NCBI GenBank assembly: GCA_963971575.1
Contig: OZ020612.1
Location: 36,993,916-37,057,915, forward strand
Source: Liopterus haemorrhoidalis
Lineage: Eukaryota > Arthropoda > Insecta > Coleoptera > Dytiscidae
DNA: 64,000 nt
Reading direction: 5' to 3'
The notes under the pieces were generated by a model, which saw only the letters and a list, made by a program, of their open reading frames with translations, ran no database searches and was not told where the DNA came from. Made by a program: the position numbers and the translations under genes. Shown here piece by piece: positions 11,561 through 23,168 of the stretch (its first letter is position 1; every line of letters begins with the position of its first letter).

Positions 11561-11769
11561 CAGAGTGATTATTTAATGGCGAGACGACGTCACTGGAAGT
11601 TTTAATAATTTGCCGTTTCATAAACATCGTAGCAGGCGATTATGCGCGCATGCGCATAATCTTTTTTTCTTCATAATCATAGTTATTATAGTCGTAGTAT
11701 TCACCAGTATTTCTGCTAGAAGGCACGTAAAATTCGGTGACATCGTCTCGCCATTAAATAATCACTCTG
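11561..11769. mobile_element. TA-flanked MITE with long inverted repeats
   Basis: It is a 209-bp element whose ends, cagagtgattatttaatggc and its complement, match over more than 25 bp, with TA on each side (11559-11560, 11770-11771). The interior has an alternating gcgcgcatgcgc stretch. It lies 51 bp beyond the CIAO3 stop codon, inside or next to that gene's 3' untranslated region. Confidence 0.85.
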
Positions 11770-11819
11770 TATATGGTTTTTTCTTTTAATATTCTTGGGC
11801 AAATGTCTGTGAACATGGA

Positions 11820-14294
11820 TCACCATTTAATATTGAGCGCTGTATTAGCCCTGTCGACAGGGTGGTAGTCCGTGTGTAACAGGGATGCGGCTTTGTCCGT
11901 GTCGGTACCGCCAAGCCAGCTATCGTACATGCGGCGCACGGCCTCGTTGTCCTCCGGGGAGCGGGAGGGTAAGGCCGCGTACGCCGCCTCCAGCTGTGCG
12001 AGGAGCTCGCGCGGACTCTCGTCGCCTGTCGGCCGCGCCTGTCCGCCCCCGTTCAGGCAACCTACGGAAGATACACACGCGATTTAGAAAATTGCCGCCG
12101 CCACATTTACCGCTCACCACATCCGCACTCACCCGAGGGGCACGCCATCACTTCTATATAATGATACTGGCATTTCTTTCTCTTGAGTTTCTGCACCAGG
12201 TTCTGAATGTTACGGAAACCGTTTGCGATCGCAAACCTTAACACCACCTTCTCGTCTTTCTCCAGGACAACCTCCCGGAAATCTGCATTCCTGTACAATT
12301 GCAACATGCCCGGAAAATTAGATATTAGTCGGACGGATATGAGCGACCAGTCTTTTTTCTATAGTCCGCCGATAGCCTCGAGTATATTTGCAATTTAAAA
12401 GAAAACCACAAAGACCTCGATCTAGTTTTTGTAACATTCGGCCCAAGGTTACCTGAGCTGCTTGTAGCGCAAAGCGCTGACGTCCTCAGCGAACAGTTCC
12501 TGCGCGGCGTGTCTGAACACGTGATGGGCGAGTCCGCCCGAGCCGCTGCCCTCGTGGCCCCACAGTGTCTCTGCGCTATTCTCCGCACCGCCCCACGGCC
12601 ACGAGAATGCCGCCCCTTCAAAGTCCGCCAAGGACAGGCCCTCGCCCGACAGCATCTGCTCCAGCTCGACTGCAAACCCAACCACACTGCTTATATAAAA
12701 CTGACGCGACAATATAAAAAGAACAATGTTTTTCTCTCATCGACCATGTAAAAAGAAATTACCTATTGACATGTTATATTATAGGTATGACTAAGCAGGG
12801 CTGATGTTAGGCCGATACACACGTACCTGTATTAAAACACCGAAATACTTCTTTTTATATATATATATATATATATATTTTTATTTTTTTTTTTTTTTCT
12901 TTCTCTCTAATTAGATATTTTATAAGATTAATAAATAAAACACTCGGTAAGTTTCACAAATATTTTTTTTTTAGATATTTTATGGTTGATATTTTTAGCA
13001 TACTGCTTGTTAAATATTTTGAATATCAGCCCTGCAACTAATATAATGATATAGGTATACTGACTGGGCGTGATGACGCAGTCGACATCTCTGGCAGTGG
13101 TGAGCTGACTGACAAAGTCCTGTCGAGCTGCCTCGAGCTTCTTGTCATAGCAGGGCATGACGGTGAGGTGGTAGAGTTGTCGACCGTCCTGGGGCGCCAG
13201 CTGCTCCTTCACCAACGACCCCATTATCTGCTGCGGCGACTTGACCCGGGACACGTGCGGCAGCAGAGCGCCGTGCGTCTTCTCGCAATAGCATATCCAG
13301 CCAGGGCAGCTGGAGGCGAGCAGCGGCAACTGTCCTTGCTCCGCGCACCTGTACCGCGTCACGAATTCTTTCTGGCTCTCGATGAGCGCCAGGTCCTCGG
13401 CCACGGTCATGTCGAGCACCAGATCAGCGCCCAACCTCCTGAAATACCCGGCGAGACGAGAGGCAGCCTGCGCAGGCTCCAAGCCGTAGCGCGCACCCAG
13501 GGACAGCACCGGCTGCACGGACACCGATACCACTATGTACTTGCTCTCTGCGTATCTACCCATCTGTATCAACTGCCGGTTCTCATCAAACACCCGCTGC
13601 AGCTCTGCCTGGCTCTGCTGTGTTATAAGTACACTCTCCGCTGAAGTGATGCAGCCTGAACATGCTAGACAGTCGGCCAATGTAATTTCTACTTTCTGCA
13701 GCTTTTGGCTTCTTCCGTCCTGAAATTAACTCAAGCTGCATTTACTGCAACACAAATTTCCCATACACACTAGAGGTCTGCACGGATTCGAGCTTGGCCC
13801 GTGTCATGTATTATATTCGGGCTCGGGCCGGATAAGAACAATAATACCTTTAAATAATATATTTTTAAACCTTCGTTAAAAAATATATATTTTTTTAAAT
13901 TTCTAGTTTTATAATTATTACAAATTGTAAGCAATTTTTTTAACGAGGTTTATTCGGGCCGAATTTAAAATTTTGTCGGGTTCGGGCCGGGTAGTTGCAA
14001 TAATTGTATTAATATTTTCGGGCTCGGGCCGGGTACAGGTGGTCCAAAATAGGCCCGTGCAGACCTCTAATACACACCTCATGTAAACTAATATAACTGC
14101 CATCTTCCTGTATTGTTATTTTGGAACCTGTGGCACTCGCTACTTTTTCTATTTTGACTGGTTTTATACATTCCTACAACGTAACAAAGATTTCTCAGAA
14201 CGAATTAAATTAGGTTGTAAAACATTATTACCTGAGACGGAGTAATAAAGTCATCTAAGTCAGTCAGCTGCAGAACTCCACTAAACCGTGACAT
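11820..14294 (-). CDS. CIAO3: Cytosolic Fe-S cluster assembly factor CIAO3/NARFL (Nar1)
   Basis: It is an Fe-only-hydrogenase-like protein of the cytosolic Fe-S assembly machinery that links cluster scaffold proteins to the CIA targeting complex. There are six minus-strand exons: 14294-14232, 14173-14078, 13719-13065, 12669-12453, 12290-12133 and 12061-11820. They give 476 residues, the same length as human CIAO3. The start [16 protein letters not shown] is typical. The N-terminal cluster ligands are Cys23 and CLACSGC (Cys70, 73, 76); the C-terminal ligands lie in [17 protein letters not shown] and MACPSGCLNGG. The chain ends in a short tail with a C-terminal Trp (IKW), as in the family. Intron 2 carries a hAT MITE placed exactly at the splice donor. 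The gene is head to head with DNAL4. Confidence 0.95.
12857..12880. repeat. (TA)n microsatellite in a CIAO3 intron
   Basis: About 12 TA units are followed by T-rich DNA, within CIAO3 intron 3. Confidence 0.8.
13771..14069. mobile_element. hAT-type MITE inserted at the CIAO3 intron 2 donor
   Basis: The 15-bp perfect inverted ends are tagaggtctgcacgg and ccgtgcagacctcta. The 8-bp target duplication atacacac is at 13763-13770 and 14070-14077. The interior ends carry repeated gggctcgggccgg blocks. On the gene strand the duplicated octamer is GTGTGTAT, the first eight bases of the intron, so the GT donor was copied and kept. Confidence 0.93.
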
Positions 14295-14538
14295 GATCGC
14301 ATTGAATACGATGATTCAGTACTAACAGATAATAAATTAATCACAAAGATTATGCTGAATTTATGAGGTTATGTTGGTATATAATGATTGCCAGTTAGTT
14401 AAGCCGGAATCGTATGCAACCAACATAGCGACGTCGCAGTGCGGATAAGGAATTATTTTGTGGCGGTAAACAATTGAATCCTCTTTATAAATGTCAATAA
14501 TATTGTTGGTTTAAATGTATACAGTTACCTAGAGTAAA
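14295..14538. promoter_or_regulatory. Probable shared promoter of CIAO3 (-) and DNAL4 (+)
   Basis: Only 244 bp separate the two start codons, so both transcripts must start in or around this interval. It has no clear TATA box and no repeat. A divergent promoter is inferred from spacing alone. Confidence 0.6.
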
Positions 14539-15038
14539 ATGGCAGAAGAAGTTAAAAAGGAAGGTGAAGGAGGCGGAGGTGAAACTAAGAAAGTTCTCCA
14601 CACCTACCCTTTGGTCAGGGTGAGTCATAAATAAGTATTGATCAAATGTCGAGAAGCCGCCGTAACGGCTGTAACATACATAGAATAACAAGTGTTATAT
14701 CGTCTGAAAGATGTTCGTTTTCAGAATTCGGACATGAACGAGGAATTGAAAGGGGAGGCAGTTGAAATCTCGGTGACGGCTTGTGAGAAACATGCCTCCA
14801 ACAATGAGGTATTGAATGTCGACAGTGTGCGAAGGATAAGCCGCCGTTATAACAGCAGGGTATATTGTTGCAGGCGGCCGCCAAGATGATAAAGGAGACG
14901 ATGGACAAGAAGTACGGAGCGAGCTGGCACGTGGTGGTCGGCGAAGGTTACGGTTTCGAGATATCGTACGAGTGTCGTAGCCTGCTTTACCTGTTCTTCG
15001 GCGGTAACTTGGCCATAGTCATCTGGAAATGTTCATAG
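14539..15038 (+). CDS. DNAL4: Dynein light chain 4, axonemal (DNAL4-like)
   Basis: It is a light chain of the LC8/DLC family that binds dynein intermediate chains, found in axonemal outer-arm dyneins. There are three exons, 14539-14619, 14725-14808 and 14874-15038, all phase 0, giving 109 residues (human DNAL4 has 105). It has an acidic/Gly N-terminus, then HTYPLVRNSDMNEELKGEA, then the LC8 core ending in ASWHVVVGEGYGFEISYE and a LYLFFGGNLAIVIWKC strand. WHVVVG and GFEISYE are the family hallmarks. It diverges from CIAO3 by 244 bp and converges on GIT. Confidence 0.95.
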
Positions 15039-15356
15039 TTGACACAATGCGCAATCGGAAACACTTGCCTAACAATCCAATATTAATATTTATTTTGTCA
15101 TACATCACTTGTATACATATATCTCTAAAATATTTAAAATATATTTATATACTACAAAAAATATTTTGTATCGTCAGTCCAAAGTAGGTATTATAATACT
15201 TAATACACATTTTTAAAATTAGTAATTAATTGCTCTTACAGATATACCTGCGGCTCCGGCCTTCAATCAGATACTGTTATATATAGGTATTAGTGAAATG
15301 CTATTCGATAATTAATGACAAATGCAATGTTAGGATGAAATGAAGGGATGGTGAGT
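15039..15356. other. Convergent 3' region between DNAL4 and GIT
   Basis: It is 318 bp of AT-rich DNA between two stop codons. It must contain the 3' untranslated regions and poly(A) sites of both genes. No repeat or further gene is seen. Confidence 0.6.
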
Positions 15357-17872
15357 TCAGTTGGTGGCGTGTTGATCCTGTGCAAAACGACTGATGAGCG
15401 TTTTAATGGTCTTGGCGATGTCGTAGGCGCACAAGCGAACTTTCTGCATGTGATAATCAAGGTCCGGCGTGTCGGGCGCCGTCACCGTCTGCTGCAGTTT
15501 GGCGCACTCGGCCTGCAGCTGTGCGCTACGTTCCAGCAGCACGGAGCCCTCCTCGGTGCAGGAGCCATGCGGTAGGATGGACGTGAGATCGGTGACCGCG
15601 GCACGTATCTTGTCCGCGCCGGGCACACAACCGTCAGCGCGCCCCGGCCCCTGGATACATTTCCACAGCTCCTGGATACAGTGCGTGACCCGCTCGGTCG
15701 CCTTCGTCATTCGGTACTCCATGGCTCGCGTGTCATGGCCGGCCGGGGTGTCGCGCAATTGCGTCTTGATCAGATGCCAGTTATTAGCGGGGCGCAGACC
15801 TTCACGCGGCTCGTACATGCTGCTCGGGCGTTGAACACGCTTGCCGCCAGCGTCGACAACGGTTGGGAGAGCACATGCTAGTGGCGGAGCAGCGCGAGCA
15901 CTCGCCGAGCTGGCATTCCGCGACACCGCAGTGTGAGCCACCTGGCCGTTAAATACACCGCCACCCCCTCCGGGACTCGCCGACAGCCGTGAACGCAGCT
16001 CGGTGTTCTCGGTACTGAGATGGCGGACCATCGACTGCAGGACCCTCAACTCCGCCCTCAGGTCCGATATGGTGGAGTCCGATTGCAACAACCGCTTTGT
16101 CAATATCTCCACAGCGGATGGTGTCGTCGAGAGACTCGCAAAACTGTTTATATTCTGTTCCTTCTTCGCGGTAACATCAGCAGTGCCCTGGAAATAAATT
16201 AAGGCAAGACAAGTATAGTATTTACTTGGACAGCGTGTACATTACACGCTACCGCTACCGGTAAATACCTGAAAGTCCGTATTGGCGGGCAGGACAGCGT
16301 AGTCTTCATCAGAAGCGACCGAGTCGTACAGAGGCTCGTCATCCGATATGCGCGACAGGTGTTTCGCATTGGAATCTGAACAAAAGCGCAATGTATAAGG
16401 GGAAAGGAAAGGCACGCGGCGAACGAAAATGTCAGACATGAGCGTTACCTGTGAGGAAGGGCGACTGACGACGGCGTATCTCGACGAGCAGGTCTGTGAC
16501 GAGCTGCTTCAACTCGGCGGCGGTAAAACGCGCGAGTTTCTGGCGGCCCTGGTTGCGCGTGGCCGAGTAACTCGGGTCCACCGGAAGGAAGGGCACCGTG
16601 GGCAACTCCAACGATTCGTTACTACTCATCCAAACTGAACAAACAACATCCTTTCACAGACTGTCTCAAAACTCAATACAAAGCGCTCTTACCCAATTCC
16701 ACAAGCAATAAAAACAAGCGACAACATTATATTAGTAGGTACGTAAGTTACAAGTAAGCAGAAACAGAATAAATCAAACTTACTGGCCTCAGTTTCTCTT
16801 CTCTCTATCTCATCAAACACATCGATAATCAGTCTTTCAAACAGGTTACACGGCAGCTGAAACATTATATTGCTCTCTATATTACATGTTATAAACACAC
16901 ATAACAAACTGATGGTTAAAACTGACTTTGTGCAATTTGGAGAGGTTATCTGGCGTGGCCGGCTGGGACGACTGAGGCGTGTCGGGCATGAAGTGATGTC
17001 TGCCGGCAGAGTGATCAGGCCGTTTACCGAACACATAGAGCGCCAGTTTGTCTGTCACCTCGTACTGGCTGTCCACGAGACGTGCCGCGAGTTCCTGGTT
17101 ACCGGCCTTGCGCGCGTATTCGATGGGGTCGGTGCCGTTACCGTCCGGCGAGCTCGGGTCTGCGCCGTACACGAGCAGTAACTCGGCCTGGCCTGGCTGA
17201 TTCGCCTTGGCCGCGACATGCAGCGGCGTCGTACCCTTCTCGTCGTGGAAATAGTTGGGATCGGCACCCTGCAACAGCAGCTTGAGCGAGGCTTCCAAAT
17301 TGTTCGTGCGCACACTCGAGTGCAACTGTTTTCCCAGCTCACTTTCGGTGCACAGAGTGTCGTCTCGAGCACCGCGGTAAACAAACGCCAGTTGCACATG
17401 TTTGGCCGCAATGAACTCTGCCTTACTCGGATGCAAAGGTTCCTTGGGCTGTGGTTTACGTTTCAACAACTTGGCACTGTTGTCCAACAGCAGATGCTCC
17501 CATATGTTGTTCACCCCGTTGTTGTTAAGAGTCTGCACCATCTGTAACAAATATGAGTGTAAGGTGACAGTAACTCATCATCAAACAGTACTCACAGCGA
17601 GCAGTGTGGGTGGCCAGGCACTTTTGCTGATATGGCGCACCTGGGAGATGTGCCTGCCGAAACTACGATGCACACTACAGCATTCGGCACAAAGGTAAAT
17701 GCCCTTGTTCACCGACACCCAGCTTGGATCTGTAACGCACTCAAATAGACAGAAATGTTAGAGTTGAAAGCTGGCATTGCAGGATTTCTTTGCTGCAGAA
17801 TGCCTTTTACTAACCTGTACCACCACAGTCCGCACACAGGTCCGTGTTCTGACGTGACTTTATACGCGACAT
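15357..17872 (-). CDS. Git: ARF GTPase-activating protein GIT
   Basis: GIT proteins are ArfGAP scaffolds that bind PIX and paxillin at focal adhesions and synapses. There are seven minus-strand exons: 17872-17815, 17729-17596, 17541-16927, 16856-16784, 16634-16449, 16375-16269 and 16187-15357, giving 667 residues. The ArfGAP zinc finger has CX2CX16CX2C spacing (Cys13, 16, 33, 36) and the GAP arginine at about residue 41 (SVHRSFG). Ankyrin repeats (LHSSVRTNN, TTPLHVAAKANQ, GTDPIEYARKAGN) cover about 132-230. Spa2-homology repeats follow (LFERLIIDVFDEIERRE; ELKQLVTDLLVEIRRRQ). Next come a predicted coiled coil (TKRLLQSDSTISDLRAEL...), a low-complexity linker and a C-terminal FAT-like paxillin-binding helical domain. 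All exon phases agree. Confidence 0.95.
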
Positions 17873-18055
17873 ATTTATTTTGTAGGTTTACTCATTATTT
17901 TTATTAAACATATACAAAACACTACACACTATTCTATGCCATAATACTTTTATGAGTGTATACGTCACTCAATTCGCACTTTCACCAATTTAGGTTGTCA
18001 ACTTGTCAGTCATTAAACTAAACATGCAAAATAATGAAAAAATATATATATTTTA

Positions 18056-19210
18056 CAGGCTATTCCAAACGTTTAGGCGGAACTAAATCGAAATTTCGTT
18101 CTTTTAGGTTGCCACGAGAAAGGACTTTGCTTGGGTTATTTCATGTTTCACGTTTAGTAAGAGAAAATTTAAAATTCTAACAGAGAAACCATGGAAACAT
18201 ATGTCAAAAGTTTTAATACATTTTTCCATATTTTAAAGCAAAGATGAGCGTCTACGCGTCAACTTGAATTTTTTACGTCTACGTGTAAATTTACCGTAGA
18301 CAGCGTAGAGAAGTGTAGACTGTGTAGACACGTAGAATCTAGTGTAGAATAATGAAAAATGATGTTATGTAACGTTTAAAAAAATAAAATACTGCCAGTT
18401 TTAAGCAGAAGAGGCAGTAAAGAACTCAAATTTAATATTTTTGACAGCTTCCTGATTAAAACAACTACTAACTTTTAATTTTAAATTTACTTTAATAGTT
18501 CATGCAGACAGAAACCAAGTAATTTATATTGTCCATAACAACATATGATTTGTGAGATAACATTTTTGGAAACAATATATGTAATTAGAACTACATAAAA
18601 TTGAAATAAACATAAACATTAAAGTAAACTATTTAAACTATTATAATCTGTCTCAATTTGTAATACGAAACTAGATCTGGTTACTTTGGTGACTGTTGTG
18701 GTGTAAACAGACTTTGGCGTATCCGTGTGAACCAATACTATGATAATATTATAAATGTATTGTCAATATACAACATAAAAAATGAACTTTTCCTGTTAGT
18801 TCCGTATTACAAAATGAGACATATAATACCATTCTATTATTTCAAATATTACATTTAAACGTACTGCGCATGTACAGTTTACATTCTACATTCGACACGT
18901 AAACAAAGTCATATTCTACTTGACATGTTTACGCGTAAAATCTACATTAGTCTACATCATGTATTCTACGCGCCCATCACTGTTTTAAAGACAAAAAAAA
19001 TAAATATTTTTTATACAATAAATGGTAATTTTTTTATTAAGAATGACAAAAAACGAAAAGGACATTTTATAATGACAATCAATTTAATCTAGAATTTGCA
19101 AAGCGAGTATGATTTACAAAGCTTAAACAAAACGACCAAAGGTCCGAATTAATATATAAAAATTACTAGATTTCAAAATCTAGTTCGGCCTACACGTTTG
19201 GAATAGCCTG
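18056..19210. mobile_element. TA-flanked element of MITE A type, interrupted by a hAT MITE
   Basis: The ends are caggctattccaaacgttta and the complement of cacgtttggaatagcctg, with TA on both sides (18054-18055, 19211-19212). The termini resemble family A, but the interior and end bases differ, so it is a sister subfamily; the same right end occurs at about 40187-40200. A 744-bp hAT MITE sits inside. The composite occupies most of the GIT-CTU1 intergenic region. Confidence 0.85.
18239..18982. mobile_element. hAT MITE (GTAGAC subtype)
   Basis: The termini are caaagatgagcg (slightly mutated) and cgcccatcactg. The perfect 8-bp target duplication ttttaaag is at 18231-18238 and 18983-18990. The subterminal 100 bp are dense in GTCTAC/GTAGAC motifs. 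Related copies lie at 22542, 23169, 23909 and 24387. It is longer than its relatives because it keeps about 200 bp of extra interior. Confidence 0.93.
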
Positions 19211-19338
19211 TATTTTTTGTTGGCCTATGAAAGCAACCTTAACAAACGTCAACAACACGTGTCCCACATAACCAACAATAAATGTTGTATTTAACTTGAA
19301 TGTTTGATGATTACTGATTATTTTAAAAGACAGTGAAA

Positions 19339-20460
19339 ATGCCAGTGCCGTGCGCCAGGTCATGTGGCAAGAATGCTATCATGAAGGTAATGTAATGTTA
19401 AGTTTACATTGAACGTTTATAAATTTATATGTAAATTTTTTAGCGGCCGAAAACAGGTCATGCTTTGTGTAAAGAGTGCTTTTTCAAGGCATTTGAAACA
19501 GAAGTACATTACACAATAATGAGAGGACAATTATTCGAACCTGGACAGACTGTAGCCATTGCGGCTTCTGGTGGCAAGGATTCCACAGTTTTGGCTTACG
19601 TGTTGAAACTGTTGAACAAGAAATACAATTACGGTTTAAAGTTGGTGTTGTTATCCATAGATGAAGGAATAACGGGGTATCGTGACGACAGTTTAGACAC
19701 AGTCAAACAAAACAGAGATGATTATGAAATGTCATTAAAAATACTGTCTTACAAAGATCTATATGGATGGACGATGGATGAAATAGTGGGAGCTGTGGGC
19801 CGCAAGAACAACTGTACGTTCTGCGGCGTGTTCCGGAGGCAGGCACTGGACCGGGGAGCAGCACAGCTCAAGGTAGACTGTCTGGCAACAGGCCACAATG
19901 CAGATGACATAGCAGAGACTGTGCTGATGAATATGCTGCGGGGAGATATCGCTCGACTCGTGCGCTGTACGGAGGTACGCACGGGCGGCACCGACACGAT
20001 AGCCCGAGTCAAACCGCTCAAGTACAGCTACGAGAAGGAGATCGTGATGTACGCGTACCACAGGCGCCTCGTCTATTTCTCGACCGAGTGCGTGTTCGCA
20101 CCAAACGCGTACAGGGGCCACGCGCGCGCCCTGCTCAAGGACCTGGAGCGGCTAGACCCGCTGTGCATCCTCAACATTATACATTCCGGGGAGCGACTGG
20201 TGTGTTCCGCCGGGGCGGCGGCCCGGCTGCCACAGCGGATCACGTGCGAGCGCTGCGGCTACGTGAGCTCGCAGCAAGTGTGCAAGGCCTGCGTGCTGCT
20301 CGAGGGCCTGAACCGCGGATTGCCGCGGCTCGGCATCGGCAAATCGAGCCGCGCCAGGAGGCTTCTGCAGCAGCAGCACGGAAAATGCGCCATCTCGTGC
20401 TCTTCCTGTCACTGCCAGCCGGCACAAGTCTCCATTTCTAGTGGGGACGATCTCACATAG
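19339..20460 (+). CDS. CTU1: Cytoplasmic tRNA 2-thiolation protein 1 (CTU1/NCS6)
   Basis: With CTU2 it thiolates the wobble uridine (mcm5s2U34) of Lys, Glu and Gln tRNAs, using URM1 as sulfur donor. There are two exons, 19339-19386 and 19444-20460, giving 354 residues (human 348). The N-terminal zinc site uses Cys5, Cys9, Cys25 and Cys28. The adenylating PP-loop SGGKDST is at about 58-64. The central [11 protein letters not shown] cysteine pair, [14 protein letters not shown] and the C-terminal CERCGYVSS...[13 protein letters not shown] zinc module are all present. The intron is 57 bp, phase 0. It is head to head with GIT, with a transposon-filled intergenic region, and tail to tail with MUL1. 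Confidence 0.95.
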
Positions 20461-20786
20461 ATCACCCATATCAATATAGGCTCATCTTAACAAGATGTTG
20501 TTACATAACGAAAAATCTATTCACATTGTTACTGTACCAGCTATAATACTGTAAGTTGTATGAACAGAGAATCACATCCATTTTTTCAATACGAAATCAT
20601 TAAATGTAGTAATCTATACGATATACCCATTATTTTGAAAAAAAAAAAAATTAAGCAGTTAAAAAAAATCATAATAGTAAGATATTTTGTAAACATTTGT
20701 TAAAAAATCATAATGGCGGATTGGTAATTTTGTTCGAGATAGTTCATAGCGGTACATTCAATGATTCATAGGTATATTGCATAATG

Positions 20787-21002
20787 TAGGGTGACCATTC
20801 GTCCCGCATTTTGATTTGGTATCCCCAGGGCCGAATTTTGCTCTGTACTTATATTTGGGAGGTGAAGACCTTTTTTTTTGCTCTTTACTTATATTTGGGA
20901 GGTGAGGACCTTTTTTTTGTTTGTTCTTCACTTATATTTCGGAAGTGACGACCTTTTTTTGCCCCGTCCCGCATTGCCTTCTCCAAGAAAATGGTCACCC
21001 TA
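20787..21002. mobile_element. hAT-type MITE with internal tandem repeats
   Basis: The ends tagggtgacca and tggtcaccct(a) are flanked by the 8-bp duplication gcataatg (20779-20786, 21003-21010). Inside, a unit of about 40 bp containing gaggtgaggaccttttttt is repeated about three times. A related element is at 29885. It lies between the convergent 3' ends of CTU1 and MUL1. Confidence 0.9.
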
Positions 21003-21195
21003 GCATAATGACAACCGGTAAGTTACATACATACATACAGAAACCGGTAGGATACATAGATACATACAGAAGTTGAGCCAAACGACCTCTAAAAATCATG
21101 CTGTAGCATAATGTGTTTATAAATAACGCAATTTTATTTATTATAATAAAAATTATTTACATTGTTGTATGTGTTGTTTAATTGGCAGCAGAGGG

Positions 21196-22294
21196 TCAGG
21201 ATATGTAGGCGGCGGACTTGCGTTCGATGTCGCAGCGACAGACCGGGCAGCTGGTGTGAATGCCGTCGGCGCAGTCCTCGCACAGGCAGACGTGCCCGCA
21301 CGGCAGCAGGATGATCTCGCGTGGATTGTGCCGGCAGACCACGCACAGCTGCTGCTCGGTCAGCTGGTCGTCGGTGTCGCGCATGCGCCTCCTCCTGTCC
21401 TTGCGGCTCCGCTCGAGCTCTTCCCGCAGGCACTGCTCGCGGCGACGGCGTCCCCTCGCCCTGGCGAACCGCCGGGCGAGTAACGCTGCTAGCAGCACGC
21501 CCGCCGCCCCGAGCACGGCGCACGCCGCCCGGTAGTTGCGCCTCCGCTCCTCGAGCCGCCTAACCAGCGACGTGATCTGCATGTTGGTCAGGTAGAATGA
21601 AGCGCCGCTGCTCGGCGGCTGTAACCGCAGTGGGGGCGGCTGCCCGCCGGTCACGGGCGCTGCGGTCGCCAGCTCCCCTATGCCGGTGATGACGGCGCCC
21701 TGCCGCAGCATGCGCTCCGTGGTCTGCACGCCGCGTTGGCGCACGCCACTGAAGAACCCCCACACGTGGTCCATGACGCTCGGCACGGTTGGCTGGAACT
21801 GGTCAGATATGACGTCCATGTCCAGGATATCTGCGGCGAGCGGGTCCACCACCTCCACGCTGATGTTCCGCTGCTCGAGGACGAACGGCATCACATTGTG
21901 CACCTCCTGTATTGTGCGCTCCTGGTCCGCCCAAAAGCCGGCCGTGCTGCGTTGCACTACGTGCTCCTTGATGCTCAACAGTTGAACCACCCCCTGGATT
22001 TTCGGATTGTTGCTGCTGACAATCGGCGGACCTATAGCGCGCACTTTGCCACGAATCGCCACATAGTTTAGCTTGCGCTCCGGGTGAGTCTGGACAATTT
22101 CACTCAGTTCATCGTTGATCTCGAGCAGTGGAGCACCCTACGACACACAACTCCTCACTATTCACTCTCTCTACTTCTTGCCCTCTTACCTTTATCATTT
22201 GCACGGCATTCCTGTTCTTCAGGTATTGCTTCAAACAAACTCCCAGTATTAGAGTATCTATACCCAAGGCTATCGCTTCGCCTAAATAATCCAT
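21196..22294 (-). CDS. MUL1: Mitochondrial E3 ubiquitin ligase 1 (MUL1/MAPL)
   Basis: It is an outer-mitochondrial-membrane E3 ligase acting on mitofusin and other substrates in mitochondrial quality control. There are two minus-strand exons, 22294-22190 and 22137-21196 (phase 0, 52-bp intron), giving 348 residues (human 352). An N-terminal membrane segment (about 8-20) is followed by the intermembrane-space GIDE/BAM domain (REHVVQ-like KEHVVQRSTAGFWADQER). A second membrane segment follows (AACAVLGAAGVLLAALLA), then a basic stretch. The C-terminal RING at about 300-336 begins CVVCRHNPREIILLPCGH and ends CPVC. Several AATAAA-like motifs lie just downstream (21125-21150). Confidence 0.95.
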
Positions 22295-22541
22295 TATTAA
22301 AACTGTCAAATCTTATAATTTTTCATCACATATTTAGTACAATTCAATTTCGTCTTGTGCTGCTTGTCAACTTAAATTGCATAATTAACAAGCTAGGTTA
22401 GGTTCTTTTTGACAGTGTGACAAAGCATCTTTAAGCTCGATTTACACCAAGAATGATAAATGAAGTATGTAAACTATATTGTAAATATAAATAGAAAATT
22501 TTCATTTCAATAGTTTGCACTTTGAGATCGTCACTTTAGTC

Positions 22542-23095
22542 CAGAGATGGGCGTCTACGCGTAAACTTGAACTTATTACGTCTACGTGTAGTTTACCGTA
22601 GACAGCGTAGAGAAGTGTAGACTGCGTAGACACGTAGAATCTAGCGTAGAATAATGAAAAATGAGGTTATGTAACGTTTAAAAAAATAAAATACCGCCAG
22701 TTTTAAGCAGAAGAGCAGTAAAGAACTCAAATTTAATATTTTTGACAGCTTTCTGATTAAAACAACTACTAACTTTTAATTTTACTTTTACTTTAGTAGT
22801 TCATACAGACAGAAACCAAGTAATTTATATTGTCCATAACATACGATTTGTAAGATAACATTTTTGGAAATAATATATGTAATTAGAACTACATAAAATT
22901 GAAATAAACATACACATTAAAGTAAAATATTTAAACTATTACCATTCTATTATTTCAAATATTACATTTAAACGTACTGCGCATGTACAGTTTACATTCT
23001 ACATTCGACACGTAAACAAAGGCATATTCTACTTGACATGTTTACGCGTAAAATCTACATTAGTCTACATCATGTATTCTACGCGCCCATCACTG
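22542..23095. mobile_element. hAT MITE (GTAGAC subtype), complete
   Basis: The termini are cagagatgggcg and cgcccatcactg, with the perfect duplication ctttagtc (22534-22541, 23096-23103). It lies about 250 bp upstream of the MUL1 start codon and about 70 bp from the next copy. Confidence 0.95.
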
Positions 23096-23168
23096 CTTTA
23101 GTCCAGACATTTGAAGGGAAATAAATGGAATTTTCATTTTTTTAAGATGTCACGAACTCACTTTTTAA

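Noticed and set aside
12928..13075. Continuation of the CIAO3 exon 3 frame to 12928 as a membrane-spanning C-terminus
   Set aside because: A GTCAGT donor at 13064 joins in phase to 12669, giving the conserved CVITPIELEQML stretch; the read-through is AT-rich intron.
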